From Adiantum capillus-veneris (taxonomy: Eukaryota > Streptophyta > Polypodiopsida > Polypodiales > Pteridaceae): a stretch of 64,000 nucleotides of DNA. Position numbers and translations under genes: made by a program. Each line of letters begins with the position of its first letter. The first letter of the stretch is position 1. The stretch spans positions 72,190,676-72,254,675 of the forward strand of contig CM043969.1 in the NCBI GenBank assembly GCA_014529385.2, written 5' to 3'. Of this stretch, positions 34,720 to 46,943 are shown piece by piece. The notes below the pieces were generated by a model that worked only from the letters and a program-made list of their open reading frames with translations, ran no database searches and was not told where the DNA came from.

Positions 34720-34984
34720 CTTGTTGACGATTCTTTGGTCAGTTTGAGAGTTTGCATTGATATTTCATTGATTTTTTACGAAAGACTATGTCCGATTTTT
34801 CCTAGAATTCTCGCCATAGTTTTGACTTGATTGCCATATGCTTTATTTTTATGTATTTGTGATCATTGGATTGAGATGGTGATTCCCCCCTAACCTTGTT
34901 TTACATGCTTGCAAAAGGCTGGCGTAGGCGTTTACCCGTGGGATACAACGGGGGATGGTCCTTTTTGGCTAGGACTGATAACCG

Positions 34985-35259
34985 TTGCATGAAACAAAAA
35001 ACCTGAAATTTCTTGTATATAGTCAATTTGAGCTGAATATCGAAAGAGCGGTGAAGAATTTGCAACACTTTTCTTCTACAAAGTTGTAGACCACGTTGAA
35101 ACAGAGGAGCAAGGTGGTCAAAATTTTCAGATCTGCATTTTACAAGGAGAAAAACAATCTACAAAATAGTTTTGCTACACAAATAATTTTTTAGGGAAGC
35201 ACCTTCACGTACACTCTATCAAAAATTAGTGGTCATGGTAGGATTTCTATCTGACGCAA
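34985..35259. other. Unassigned DNA between the inversion and K2
   Basis: No gene or repeat is recognised. Confidence 0.4.
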
Positions 35260-36470
35260 TTAGATGTTGGCAAGCCATGGTCCTTCTATGATACTTCATC
35301 TTTTGGTATACCATACATTTTGAAACATACTCTTGTATGTTCTCGTTTCTTGGTAATCCAATACAAGTATGCTTTTACTCCTAGCTGAGTAAATTCGAAT
35401 TCCTCTTTGCCCCGCAGTTGGGAGGAGCATGGGAAGTGAGGAAGATATAGCCTATTGAGGTATGGAATATAACCATCCTCTAATGTGAGTGGTTCTTTTT
35501 TCTTCCATTTGTAAAGGCTATTATCATATCCCTAAAGCCTGGGTTAGAAGCATTTTTAACTATCATAAACATAGTTCATTGTAAGTTGCTATTGATACCC
35601 TATCTACCCTTGGCCATCGGGAAAGTGCATCGGCTACATGTTGTGATTGCCAGCAATGTGAGCAATGTAAAATTTAAATTGCAAAAAGAAATTTTCCCAC
35701 CTCATTTGATTGTCGAAGAGCTTGTTTCATATCATGGATGGAGTCCGCAAGAAGTACTTCAATGTGTCAACGGCATGTAAAACAGCTCGTAGTTTCTTTT
35801 GTATATGTCCAACATTCGCTCATTGGATTTGAGTCTTTGAATCTTGTATTCTATGGTATTCCCTTCTTAAAGCAAATTTTTGCTTGAAGGCATGCATCCA
35901 AGCATTACATTGGACCTCAAATAGCTTTGAGAGATCCCGTAGTGTAAGCATAAGTTGAGAGATAAGTTTCTCTTTGAACTTTTCAAAAGTGTTTGTCTCT
36001 CTTTGTAGTCCATATACACTTAACGTTCTTTTTTGTTAAGTCATGTATTGGACCTGCTATAAGCATGAATTTTTCCTATGAAGCATCTCTAGTATGCACT
36101 CATACCTTTAGAGCTTTGCAACTCATGTAGACTCCGTGGATTAGGCCATCTTTTTATTACCTCTACCTTTTGTGGTTCCATACAAATACAACCTTTAGAG
36201 ATAATGTGACCTAATTATTGAATCTCTTTAAAAAATCCACTTTTCTTTTGGTTAGAGGAAAGCCTAACCTCTCTCAAAACTTACCAATTCATGCTATTGC
36301 CTTTTGAACTCCTCTTGTGGAGCTTATAAAGCTTAATAAGGAGGCTTATTAGGCAATGAGCTTCGTGGTAAAAGCTCCATTGCATGGTCATTGTCCCCTC
36401 ATTGTGGAGATAGCTCACGGGGGTATCATCAATAAAAACATTTTGGAATCCATTTAGGAATGTAGACAAT
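35260..36470 (-). pseudogene. K2 decayed pol (RT, RNase H, integrase fragments)
   Basis: From high to low coordinate the minus strand shows FQNVFIDDTPVS (an RT FxDD-like motif, 36469-36281 frame), an RT connection fragment (LGHIISKGCICMEPQKVE), RNase H-like pieces, and an integrase zinc-binding fragment (KCMVYQKMKYHR) near 35310. Stops and frameshifts are dense and RT is mostly deleted. The 3' end and 3' LTR of K2 are missing in this window. Confidence 0.6.
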
Positions 36471-36719
36471 TCTAATTCCTCTTGATTCCCGTCTTTTTTT
36501 TATTGTTATTGGTTGAAACATTGAATTCATTTACAAACTTTCTAACAAAAATCATGTATATGAATATATAGATTTTCATTAACTTACGAAAAGCATTCAT
36601 ATTTACATGGTATAGGATGCTACCCGACTCATAAACATGTATGTACATATCTCCTAGCTTAGGAAAAACAAAAACCTTTTGCTATGAGCATCCTCTTTTG
36701 GAGTTTCCAGCATAGAAAC
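36471..36719. other. Non-coding gap within K2
   Basis: AT-rich, with no motif. It probably marks the internal deletion joining gag to the RT remnant. Confidence 0.4.
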
Positions 36720-38156
36720 TCAAGGCGGATTGTTGCGTGCATTTATTTGGGGACAAGCACGATAGACATGCCCTTGTTGTCCACACTTGTAGAATTTGTT
36801 ATCCTTACGATAACACTCTAGCTCTGTTGGAGAGAGTCTATTCTTACCTTTGTAGACTCCTTTCTCCTTAGCGTTGTTATCGGTGTTGCTAGAGTTGCCT
36901 TTGGAGGAAGTTTGAGCATTATTCCTTCCTCTAGGCTCATTTTGATCCTTCACTTCCATGGGCTTAGATTTTCTCTTAACACCTTGTTGGAAATTGATTT
37001 GAGATGCGACCATAGTATGGTGTATGACTGCCGATATGGAATTAGGCCTTTGTGAGTTAATATACTCGGCCATCTCTTCAAAAAGTCTCGCACAAAATTG
37101 TTGCTTTTTCTCCTCAAAGCCTATCTTTTTGTAGACACTGGCTTTGAGAAGTAAATCCCAAAACTTATCTACATACTTCTCGATAGACTCGTAGGGAGAG
37201 AGTTTCAAGCTTTGCCATTCTGTGAGGACATTGTCTTTAGTGTTGCTTGCCAGAAATTGTTTCATGATGGAGGCTCTTAAAGCCTTCCATGTCCTTGGAG
37301 CTTTCGTTTGGGCTCTTAGGCTAGCCCACCATTGACGAGCGGAGCTGTGAAAATGCATAGATACCTGACGCAGTTTAGAGGAATCCATGAAGCCCTCTTC
37401 ACCAAAGGCCACATCAAACTCTTGGATGAAGATCTTGTCCATAGCACCAAAGGTTCCATCATAGGTAAGGAAAGTGGTGTCCTTTTCTCCCTCCTTGAAC
37501 TTCTTCAGCTTCTTGGACCTTCTCCATACCGAATAGGGCTTGCGATGGCCTTTCCTTTTGGGATCTTTGAGAGAAGAGCCGCTACCTTCATTGGAATATG
37601 AGTAAGGTGATGAAGATGGAGAAGAGGGTGACCTCTTTCTCTCCTTTTCCTTCTTTTGGTACCTCTCTTCCTTTTTGTGATAACGAGGAGGATGACTTTT
37701 TGGCGATCTTTCTCTCTTGGGGGGAGTTGGAGATCGTTGAGGCTGTCGTCTTCTTGGAGCCACATCTTCAGAAGTATTGGGAGACTCACTTCTTTCTCCT
37801 TCTCTTGGGGAAGGCTCTATAGTAGAGACTTCACCTTTCTTCTTGGATGGAGGTAAGCCCGCTAGTAATCGTTTAAGCGCTTCATATGGGTTCTCCTCTT
37901 CTCTCACCGTAGAGAGCCCTCTCTTGGAAATCTCTTGAAGAGACTTCTCAGGTGCTCTCTCTTTTGGGGTATTTTGGAGAATCCCATAACTATGAAGTTG
38001 TTGGAAAACTTCACCTTGTAGGGCTGGGTTTCCCATAGCTTGTTGCAGCTTAGAAACAAGACACTTGATAAACATGGGAGCATCATCATTAGCACCTTCA
38101 TGTGAAAAATCAAAGTTATCAATGCTCGTTCTACTCTCTTGATTATTTTCAGCCAT
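36720..38156 (-). CDS. K2 Gag protein
   Basis: A 478-residue frame starts at ATG 38156 (MAENNQESRTS); the frame also reads upstream from a non-ATG codon. The N-terminal part is Ser/Arg/Lys/Pro-rich and low-complexity. The middle part has FLTYDGTFGAMDKIF, HFHSSARQWWASLR, TWKALRASIMKQF and ESIEKYVDKFWDLL, a classic Retrotrans_gag capsid domain. The C-terminus has a zinc knuckle KFYKCGQQGHVYRACP in which the first Cys of CCHC is Phe. It is the longest intact frame among the chromovirus parts and follows the PBS by about 400 bases. Confidence 0.82.
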   Translation of the reverse strand: MAENNQESRTSIDNFDFSHEGANDDAPMFIKCLVSKLQQAMGNPALQGEVFQQLHSYGILQNTPKERAPEKSLQEISKRGLSTVREEENPYEALKRLLAGLPPSKKKGEVSTIEPSPREGERSESPNTSEDVAPRRRQPQRSPTPPKRERSPKSHPPRYHKKEERYQKKEKERKRSPSSPSSSPYSYSNEGSGSSLKDPKRKGHRKPYSVWRRSKKLKKFKEGEKDTTFLTYDGTFGAMDKIFIQEFDVAFGEEGFMDSSKLRQVSMHFHSSARQWWASLRAQTKAPRTWKALRASIMKQFLASNTKDNVLTEWQSLKLSPYESIEKYVDKFWDLLLKASVYKKIGFEEKKQQFCARLFEEMAEYINSQRPNSISAVIHHTMVASQINFQQGVKRKSKPMEVKDQNEPRGRNNAQTSSKGNSSNTDNNAKEKGVYKGKNRLSPTELECYRKDNKFYKCGQQGHVYRACPQINARNNPP

Positions 38157-38557
38157 GTTAACAAAATTTATGTATGTACTTAGTGTATGATTTGGCAATT
38201 CAAAACCTTAGTTGCCACTCCTCTTAGCCTTTGAAAATCGGCTCTTAAGTATCTACACCCATGGCTCAAAGTGGTTAATTATAGAGAGTAGAGGAGTAGG
38301 TCTAACATATCAGAGTTGTCGAGGGTTAGCTCCTTTCAGACTTCTTATGGCTCAATAATGGTAAAGCCGTAGGCAAGTCTAAAAAGACTCCATTATTAAG
38401 TCCAAAGCTCCCGAGGTGTGCACCATATCCCACATAGTGGGCTCAACAAAACCGATAATAGATCCCAGTTCCACTTACCCTAATATAATTAACAACATCA
38501 ACCATTTATAGGCTACTTAAGGACCTCTCTTCTTAAGCAAGAAAAGAGAAACCAAAT

Positions 38558-38569
38558 GCTCTGATACCA
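38558..38569 (-). promoter_or_regulatory. K2 primer-binding site
   Basis: The minus strand reads TGGTATCAGAGC, one base inside the LTR end, for initiator tRNA-Met. Confidence 0.9.
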
Positions 38570-38570
38570 A

Positions 38571-38715
38571 TGTAATGGAAATGGCCTATGAACTTAGAGA
38601 ATAGCGGAATTAAGAGAATTAAAGTGAGCAACTTTGAGAGCATAGATGGTGAACTTAATTGGTAGTAGCAACTTAATCATAACACTTAATTAACTAGGCA
38701 TGAGCAATACCTTTG

Positions 38716-38758
<43 letters not shown>

Positions 38759-40381
38759 AGAGAATATGACAACAATTGAGGACCGGATTTATGTGGAGCC
38801 GGTCCCCCCTCCAAAAGGCATTGGTATTATAGATTCTCTCATTAAGAGAGACTTGGTACAATACAATCTTTGTGTTCCTTGAGACCTTCTTTGGCAGTAT
38901 GAAGGTGGAAGCTTCATATACCTAGCTTTTGCATAATATCAATAATCAATCTTAGCTTGAAAACAATCAAGAACTTGTGAACATCATTAGTCTTTGTGTC
39001 CCCTAAATCATTTGAGTGCATGAAGATGTATATTTTTATGCATCAACTTGTGCCTAAAGCAACATTTAATCTACCTTGAAATACAATTAATCTACTTGCA
39101 TTAAGTAACTAATCTACTTGCAATAAACCATTAGCCTTCTTGCAATGAGCATAACATGCACTTTGTGGAAAGCATTAACTATCCCAAGCCTCAGTCCCAA
39201 GACCTCAAACACCTTCGAAGGTGGAGAGAGCTAGCAGGGAATGAGGGTAGAGAAGAGGAAGAAGAAGTATTCCATAGGAGAAAGAAATAATTCCTCACTT
39301 ATCATCACTCTTCTTGCTTAGCATACATAATAGCATAGTAATGAAGATGGAGAAGATGGAAATCTTAAGCATTGAATCATAGCTCTTGGTTGGATTTGCA
39401 TTCCATAGCCAAGAGTGTTGGTGTAGGCTCTCAACTTCTCAAGGAGCTTGGAGAAGGAGATGGAGCTGTTGCACCTTGCCTAGCACACAATGAGAGTGTT
39501 TGTGAGTGTTTGTGGGTGAGTATACCCCCTAAGCAACCCCCTAGCTTGCTTGGGTCGACCCCCCCTTGTAGCTCATGCTTGAAGCTCATTGGACCCCTCC
39601 AGGCCTAGCCAATCATAAGCGGGAGGCATTACAAGCAGCAAGGGTAGCCTTGAGACAAGTGTTCCCCTTTCCCCTTTGAGAGAGAGGACTTGATAAATGC
39701 AAAATCAATTAATTAAATCCCCTAAATTATTATTGGACCCCTTGGGTGGCCAACCAATAGGCTTTAGGCACACCATGAGGGCAACATGAGGAGGAACTTG
39801 ACAAGTGTCCCTTTTGCTTTCTTTGTACCATGCATGCCTTGTGTGAGTGTGTGGGTGTTCTCTCTCATCCCCCCTCCTTGTAGGGATTGAATCTTTGACT
39901 TTTTGACACCTCAACCCCTCATGCATAGGCCCAGTTCCCACCACAAGCTTGGCCCTTAAGCACTTTAAGCTTGGGCTGGCTTGGGCTGGGTTCTCACCTC
40001 AAGTGCAACCCTAACATCTCAAGCATGTCAAGCACCTCAAGCATCTCAATCATTAAGCACCTAAAGCATCTCAATCACCTCAATCATCAAGCACCTCAAA
40101 AACCTTAGTCATCAAGCATGACAAGCAGGACAAGCACCTCGAGCTGGGTCGGGTTCCCGCGCCTCAAGCTCAGCCCTAGCTTACCTAAGGTCAAAGAACT
40201 TTTACACACATTATTGGAGGTCTTCAATGAAGCTAACCCTAAGGTCTTATGATCCGTTGGTTAGCCTTGCTCTTTGATAGACCATCTCTCATTTGGGCTC
40301 CTTTACCATTGGCCTCGTGTTGAGATAGATCTATAAGCACATGTCTATATCTTAACCCTTGTTCCCGTTTATTCTCCCACA
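38571..40381 (-). repeat. K2 5' LTR
   Basis: The inner end (TGTAATGG on the plus strand) is fixed by the PBS. The outer end is placed at 40381, where the minus strand would begin TGTGGGAGAATAAAC; this is less certain. Patches match the K3 LTR: GAGGACCG.ATTT, GCCGGTCCCCCC.CCAAAAGG, and the CATAGCCAAGAG block. The two elements are therefore related subfamilies. No partner LTR is in the window. Confidence 0.7.
38719..38754. repeat. (GA)n microsatellite
   Basis: Eighteen GA units lie within the K2 LTR. Confidence 0.95.
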
Positions 40382-42586
40382 TTAAGTGATCATTTTAATA
40401 TGAGAAAATCATTTGGTTTGGTTAGATATTAGTTTTTATGACAACATCCTTTAGTTTTGATTGATGAGTATGGTGTCTTCTCACATGATGGTAAAGAATT
40501 AGTGAACGTGATAGTCAACAAGATGGAAATCTAGTAAAGAAGTGACTATACCCAGCTTTAGAGCTTCACACACAATGGTAAAGGAGTGAATGCAATAGTC
40601 AATACGATGGAAAGCTGGTATATAAGTGAACATGACACTCCACACCATGGCAAAAGATGTTGATGGAGATGGTAGTATACATGATCTCCATGGTTATGGA
40701 GATTGTAGTTGACATGAGAGAAGGTATAAAAGACGGAGAGCCTATGATAGAGAAAATGAATATAGAAGAGATCATTATATGTGGAAAGATATGAAGATCA
40801 TGCTCAAGATGAGAGAAGGTATAAAAGTGGAAATCTTGTATAGAATTAAATGTGACACCCGACAAGATGACATAAGATGATGATGGAGATCACATCGACA
40901 TATCAATAAACTTGAAGATAATGAACTCCTTTTGATGCATTGCAAATCCAAAATAAAAGGTGACCCTACCATACTGGAGGAGAAGAAATTTTAATTGACC
41001 TTCCAACATTGGAGAAGAAGAACATAATAACCCTTTGACTGCGGAGGAGGAAACAAGTATACGGGGGAAGGGCATATTCCCTACAGTTTTATAATAATCA
41101 AGTGAGGACGGTGTCACTTCCCTGTCACACTTATGCATGGTTTTTTTTTGCGGGCACAACGTGCGACCACAACCTGCATTGATTTTGACCTTCTAAACCC
41201 ATATTTGTACAATTTTTATTATTATTGATGTCTACTAACTTCTAATTTTTCATCCTTGCAAGGTTTGGATGTTTTAAAACTTATTTACATGAACTTTGGG
41301 ATCAATTTTGGCCACAAAATACAGGTTTAATACTACCCTTCCCATTGGAGCATGTTCAATGGTAATCTAATTCATGAATGCAACTTGAATTGAACCATTT
41401 TTTACAAAATAATCATGGCATGCTAGTTAACCATGATTCTATAGGAGCATTTTGTTGAATGGTGGTCCTTTGAACCAAAGTGTTCCACATCAACTAGAGG
41501 AGCAAAGAGTTTTTTTCCTAACAATAATTGCTCATTAGTGCAAGTAAAAATAAAGCAGGAGCTACATATTCATGGGTAAAAGTGCCTTCATCTGGATGAA
41601 AGCAAGAGTTGTCACAGTGGGCAAGCCATAGCTTCCTTATTTCTTATGACACGAAGTGAAGGCCTTGCCCATTATTGACAAAGGAGAAAATTTTGCTAAC
41701 TGCTTTTGTACTTATGCCTTCCTTTATGGTCAAGACAAAATTATATTTGACTCTACCAAGCTTGATTCACGGTCTTTGCTCTTCAAAAGTTAGAAAAAAA
41801 ATTTGGCCGCCATTAGTGAAGTGGGCTTTATGTCAATAAATCTCGAAGCAAGAAGGACTTGCATGCGTGGGGGTAAAAGAGGTTTTCTGATTGATGCGGA
41901 TTTGTAGGTAGGCAAGCATGATCGACAAGCGTGATTGGGAGAGAACAACCCAAAACAAGAGGAGAACTTGCTATATTCTTGTTCAAAAGGTCACGTCTTA
42001 GTGTACATACTGATTGTAGCCCGTCTATGAGAGGCACAAGGTCATGCAACTCACTTGTACTATTTTCAATGACCTCCAAGGTCCCTACAACATAGATCCA
42101 AATGTAATTCATAGTGAAGGAGAAAATTGATGTCGATTCTACTTTTCTGCTTCAGCTTTTCTTGGATATACTTTTCTTAATCTTTGCATGTCTTTTCACA
42201 AGCTTGATATCCACCAATACTCTCCCACAAGTGACTGAAAAATATTCATAGCTATTCTTAGTAAGAAATATCCGATGTGCACCAAGGCAACATTTATCCA
42301 AAATCACATGAATGAGGAAAATTCCACAGTGATGAGACGGGTAGGAGGGATCATTCAAGTAAAATTGAGTGTGAGATATTGAAAGTACAATGATGTGAGA
42401 GTTTTTTGCCTTAAACATGCCATCATAGTTTGGGGTGAAGCTAGTTGCAGGAGTTGAGAATAAGGGTAACTTTCCACCTTGATCAAAGCCTATAGGAGAG
42501 TGCAGACATTTAATGCAAACTAAGGGCATCTCTTCAAAGGTAGTCATCTACATTTTCATATTGAAGGCATGTGGAATTATGCAAGA
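40382..42586. other. Unassigned DNA between K2 and K3
   Basis: Diverged repeats lie at 40490-40900 (for example GAGAGAAGGTATAAAAG at about 40715 and 40809). The two minus frames listed separately are the only open stretches of note. Confidence 0.4.
41828..42547 (-). CDS. Unrecognised open frames (two)
   Basis: Two minus frames, 42547-42152 (131 residues) and 42112-41828 (94 residues), follow each other. The first contains several His and Cys residues and ends in a Lys-rich tail (KRHAKIKKSISKKS). I recognise no domain. They could be remnants of a host gene or an element gene, or chance openings. Confidence 0.25.
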
Positions 42587-43502
42587 CAGTGATATGGACA
42601 AAAGAAATCATGATGATATTAATTGTGAGAGAACCTAATACTGACTTTTAGATTCAATGAAATTTAACTATGGAAGGAGAGAGCTTTCTTTAAGAGAAAT
42701 ACATCATGGAGATGATAGGTTGTGCTAAGTTGAATTCTTTACACAATCACATATTAAGAACATTATAATCATGCACATAATTAAAAAATAATACCCAATT
42801 AAAATTGACAACTCAATGAGGACCGAATTTGCTTGATGCCGGTCCCCCCACCAAAAGGACTTGTACTATAATGCTTTCAAAAGAGATCTTTGTTAAAATA
42901 CATGTTTGTGATCTTGTAGAGTTTTTCTTGAATCAAGAAGACGGTGTTCTTCAAGATTCCATGGTAATGCCCTCCTTCCCAAACCCTAAACACCCAGTGG
43001 GGAGAAAGGAACTACAGGGAAAGAGGAATATAGGGGTGAAAAGAAGTATTTTTCAAGAAAGAGAATTGATCCTCCATATACGCTTGCTCATGAGAAAGCT
43101 CTTAGCATAGCTTAGTAATAGAATAATAGAGATGGAGAAGAGGAAACTTTCATTGGCTTGGATTTTCATACATAGCCAAGAGCTTGAGCTTAGAGTCCGT
43201 CTCTAGAGCTCCCACTCCTATAATTGCTCTTGATCATCGCCTTTGTCATGTACCTTTGATCATGGATACTTGGGATACATTCATCCTTACTTGACATGTA
43301 CCTATGACTAAGATAACTAGTTAGCAATCACTCTTGCTCTTTTATGAACTTTTCCCCTAATGGTCCCAAGCCTTGACCAGGTTGGTCCATCAATACAATT
43401 AATTAATTTCATTTGTTATCTTTTTATTTTCAATGGACTTAAATGGCCAAATTAAGATGTAAAATACCTTTAAAATGTTAGAAATTGATATTCATGATAT
43501 TA
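42587..43502 (-). repeat. K3 3' LTR
   Basis: It resembles parts of the K2 LTR in the same order. The high end is set by the adjacent polypurine tract; the low end (TGATATGG) is approximate because its partner is not in the window. Confidence 0.6.
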
Positions 43503-43512
43503 CCTCTCCCTT
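43503..43512 (-). promoter_or_regulatory. K3 polypurine tract
   Basis: The minus strand reads AAGGGAGAGG just before the inferred LTR start. Confidence 0.6.
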
Positions 43513-45859
43513 GAAATCATAGTCCTCCTCGACTATGGGACAAAGAAAAATAAATTCATAGCTAGTCCTATTGCTTAGGGTAGAGGATCCCTTTTTACTC
43601 GTCAACATTCTTCCAGAGTGTTGACTAGCTCCACTTGGTGCTTGGAAGGTTTATCTATTGCAAGCATGTCTTTACTTAGCCCTAATCATCTTTCATAGTA
43701 GATTGACAAGGTCTACTAGATGCTTGTAAGACTAAGGTGTCTCAATCTTGATTCATGGTATGCATACACTTAGAACTTATGAACATTTAAAAGAAATCTT
43801 AGAGTCAAAACAAGACAAAATTCTTTATAAAATATACTTATTCATACCTAATTACTACCTTTGATAGGAGTCATTGTAAGTATTTACAAGGTTTATATTA
43901 TCCTTTAGTTGGATGTCTTGCATCCACCTTGCATCTTCAAAATGATAATTCTTAAATTTCACAAGATATTTTTGGATAGTCTTGCCACTTCTTAAAACCT
44001 TGTCTTCATGTCATAGGATGCTCTCTGGCTACAAAATCTCTTCTTGATCCTCAAAATCAAGTGGTTTCTCAATTACTGGTTCTTTGGGTGGCTCGCCCTT
44101 ATAAGGTTTCAAGAGGCTCACATGAAAGGCATTATGAGTGAGCCAGGTACTTGGTAACCTTAACTTATAATCTTTTTCTTTAATAGGCTAAAGAATTTGA
44201 AATGGGCCATAATATCTTTTTGCTAACTTAACATAATATTTTTGGTGACCCATTGTGTGTCCTTGTGTTCCCTTGCTCGTAGTGTGCTTTAGGTGTGCTT
44301 TTGGAAACTTGAGAAGTACCCAATAATTTTCTTTGAAAGTCAAGGCTTGTCTCTGTCTATTACCGGCGATGCCTTTTGCTTCTATTATGTGATGGATATA
44401 GTTTTTCTTAATCTATTTAAAATATTCTCTAAGGTCTCAACTATACTCATCAGTGGCAAATATCTTCCCATGTGTCTTGATTATCAATGGGAGCTTGGGT
44501 CTTCTTCAATTATCTCGAAGAGTGCCTTTCCTGTAGAAGTATGGACAATGTTATTGTACGCATATTCTACTAAGTGTAAATAATTTTTAAATTTTTTCAT
44601 TGACCTCTTTGATCAGCTTTTGTAACATAGGCTTTAAGTAGATCAATGATGATTGAGTTTGCTATCTCACTTTGGCCATATGTGTTTGGGTGATAGGTCG
44701 ATGAGAAATTCAAGTTAGTACCCAAATTCTCAAAGAGACCCTTCCAAAATTTCTAGTCATTCTTGAATCCATGGTGTACTTTAAGACCTGTGAGATAAAG
44801 AGTGTTGCCATATGGTGCGGTTTAATAGTCTTCTTGACCGATATGAAAAAAGCTTGCTTGCAAAACCGGTTTATTATTGTCCATATCCCCTTATTCCCAT
44901 GGTCTTGTGTAATCCAAAGATGAAATTCATGGATAAACTTTTCGATGGGGAATCAGGTATAGGCAATGGTTGAAGCAAGCCACACTTCTTCCCTTTATCA
45001 TACTTTGTCTTTTGACATACAATGCATTTGGCAACATAGTCTAGTATTTCTACCTTCATTGTTGGCCAATAAAAGTCTCTACTCCCTTTAGAGTAGCTTG
45101 AATCCCTCTATGTCACGCATAAGGTGGAACATGAGATTCGTACATAAACCTTTCACATAAACTATGTGTAACACATAGCCTATTGCCATAGAGAAGATAA
45201 CCATCTTGCACATTGTATGGTTCCTCTTTCTTGCCTACTAAAATAGTTGACATTACATCTTTAAAGTTTGGATTTGTAGCATACTCATCTATCATAAAGG
45301 ATTGATCATTGTGAGTAGCTATTGATACAACATTCACTTTTGGCCTTTGTGTAAGTGCATGAGTCACTTGGTTGTGCTTACCATCTATATGAGCAATATG
45401 AAAATTAAACTGTGAAAGAGTATTTGCCCACCTCATTTTCTTATCACTTAATTTAGTTTCCATCAAAAAGTATTCAAGACTTTAATGATCTATGCACAAT
45501 ATAAATGGAGTGCCTAAGAGATAATGCTTCCCAGCATCTACGGCATGCAAGATAGCTATCGTCTCTTTTTCATGTATGCCTACATTCTTTTCTTGGTCAT
45601 CCAGCCTCCTACTTTTGTATGCTATGGCATGTCCTTCTTCAAGCAAAACAACTCCAAGGCATCCACAAGCATCACACTGGACCTCAAAAGGCTTTGAAAG
45701 ATCTGGTAATCTTGGAACGGGTTGAGAGATAAGCTTTGCTGTTAAATTTTAAAAGCTTTATTCTCTTTTGCAGACCATACAAATTTAACATTCTTTATGG
45801 TCAATTCATACAATGGGCCTGCTATGAATGAGAATTTTTCTATGAAGGGTCTATAGTAT
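43513..45859 (-). pseudogene. K3 chromovirus 3' pol: RNase H, integrase, chromodomain
   Basis: At 45859 the frame enters in the RT C-terminus (YYRPFIEKFSFIAGPLYEL) directly at the end of the A/B 3' LTR. RNase H follows, with METKLSDKKMRWAN and HIAHIDGKHNQVTHAL (45466-45113). The integrase zinc-binding part CIVCQKTKYDKGKKCG runs into SLSMNFIFGL (45059-44874), where the first catalytic Asp (usually MDF) is Asn. A chromodomain remnant at about 44010-43880 reads ILRSGKT-like, then YLVKFKNYHFEDARW. Multiple stops are present. The rest of pol and gag are absent, consistent with disruption by the A/B insertion. Confidence 0.72.
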
Positions 45860-46892
45860 TGTTGGACGGATATGCCACGACAAACGTCAGCACAGCGAGA
45901 ACTCACCTAACATATAATGTCAGCTAAGGACGAAGCTCGACCCGCAGGCGCGTGGAAGCAAGCATAAGGTGTCAACCTACACTCGACCGACTCCTAACTA
46001 ATTCCTACAGAGGTCTCTACCAATTGTCTAAGTCACAGCCTTCAAGAGTGCATAAGAGAAAACTTCCTACAACGCTTTCTACAGCCGAACACCCATCAAA
46101 CAATCTCGAAACACCATAGAACTTGAAGGAGACCCTACTAATACCAATAGGTCGCTCTCCCTAAGGTCTATGAACCAAAACCCCAACCCAAAACACCCGG
46201 TGAAAAATCACGTAGGATGTCTGGCCGAAATTTGCAGGTCTTCGTTTTCAAAATCTAAAGTGCCTAACATGTATTTCTACTCAATGTGAACGCGTGGATA
46301 TGCTGCAATGCAAAATCAGACAACGTATGCTCACCAAATCACCAGATGAAGCTCGTAGAAGGAGCTCGCAAAACAGGACCGTACGCACGCAATGTAGGTA
46401 TCGGCGCGTAGCTCTCGTCCGGGGCAACACGTTGCAGTTCTCCGCACTCGATTCCGACCACAAGTGCACACGTAGCGTCAAGATGAAGCTCACACTCTCT
46501 CTCGTACACAATACGCTCACTCACAGACTTCAAAACTTGTTTTAAAAATGACAAAAGGTTTTTTCATTAAGGTCAAAAAGTGGTATAAATACCTTACAAT
46601 TCTCAAACCCTAAAGTTCCAAAATCAACCATCTACTCAATCTAACTATCCAAACTGGGATACAATCTCGAAACTTCTGTAAGCCCCAATATTTACAACCA
46701 TCTACTCAATCAACCATCCAAAATCAACCATCTACTCAATCTAACTATCAAAACTGGGATACAATCTGGAAACTTCTATAAGCCCCAACATTTACAAGGT
46801 GAAAAATCAGGTTTCCTCAATAAATGAATAATTACAAAAAATGATAATCCTCCGAGTAGTTAGTTTCTGTGGGATGTGTCCAGCTTCTAACA
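45860..46892 (-). repeat. A/B 3' LTR
   Basis: It is bounded by TG on the plus side (TGTTGGACGG), by the junction into K3 pol, and on the other side by the polypurine tract. On the minus strand it starts TGTTAGAAGCTGG. It contains a half-site of the 24-nt palindrome at 46209-46222 and a 100-bp tandem duplication. The partner LTR is outside the window. The 5 bases beyond it (AGTAT, 45855-45859) are the predicted target duplication. Confidence 0.72.
46619..46798. repeat. 100-bp tandem duplication in LTR
   Basis: AAATCAACCATCTACTCAAT occurs at 46621 and 46721, and the following roughly 75 bases are nearly identical. Confidence 0.85.
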
Positions 46893-46906
46893 CTCCCCCC
46901 CTCCTT
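46893..46906 (-). promoter_or_regulatory. A/B polypurine tract
   Basis: The minus strand reads AAGGAGGGGGGGAG directly before TGTTAGAAG. Confidence 0.82.
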
Positions 46907-46943
46907 GCTCATGTCATCCCGACATGGACGCTGAGCTGCTTCT

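Larger units (their letters stand above)
32361..34984. other. Probable 2.6-kb inverted segment
   Basis: The reverse complement of 34890-34984 is the missing end of the K1 LTR (compare 22737-22831): TTACATGCTTG, GGCGTTTACC, GTGGGATACAA and GATGGTCCTTTTT are shared. Re-inverting 32361-34984 would place it directly after 32360, so one inversion breakpoint lies in the LTR. No gene is supported inside; it contains diverged tandem repeats. Confidence 0.65.

Noticed and set aside
37332-37856. Plus-strand frames across K2 gag
   Set aside because: They are shadows of the Gag coding sequence.
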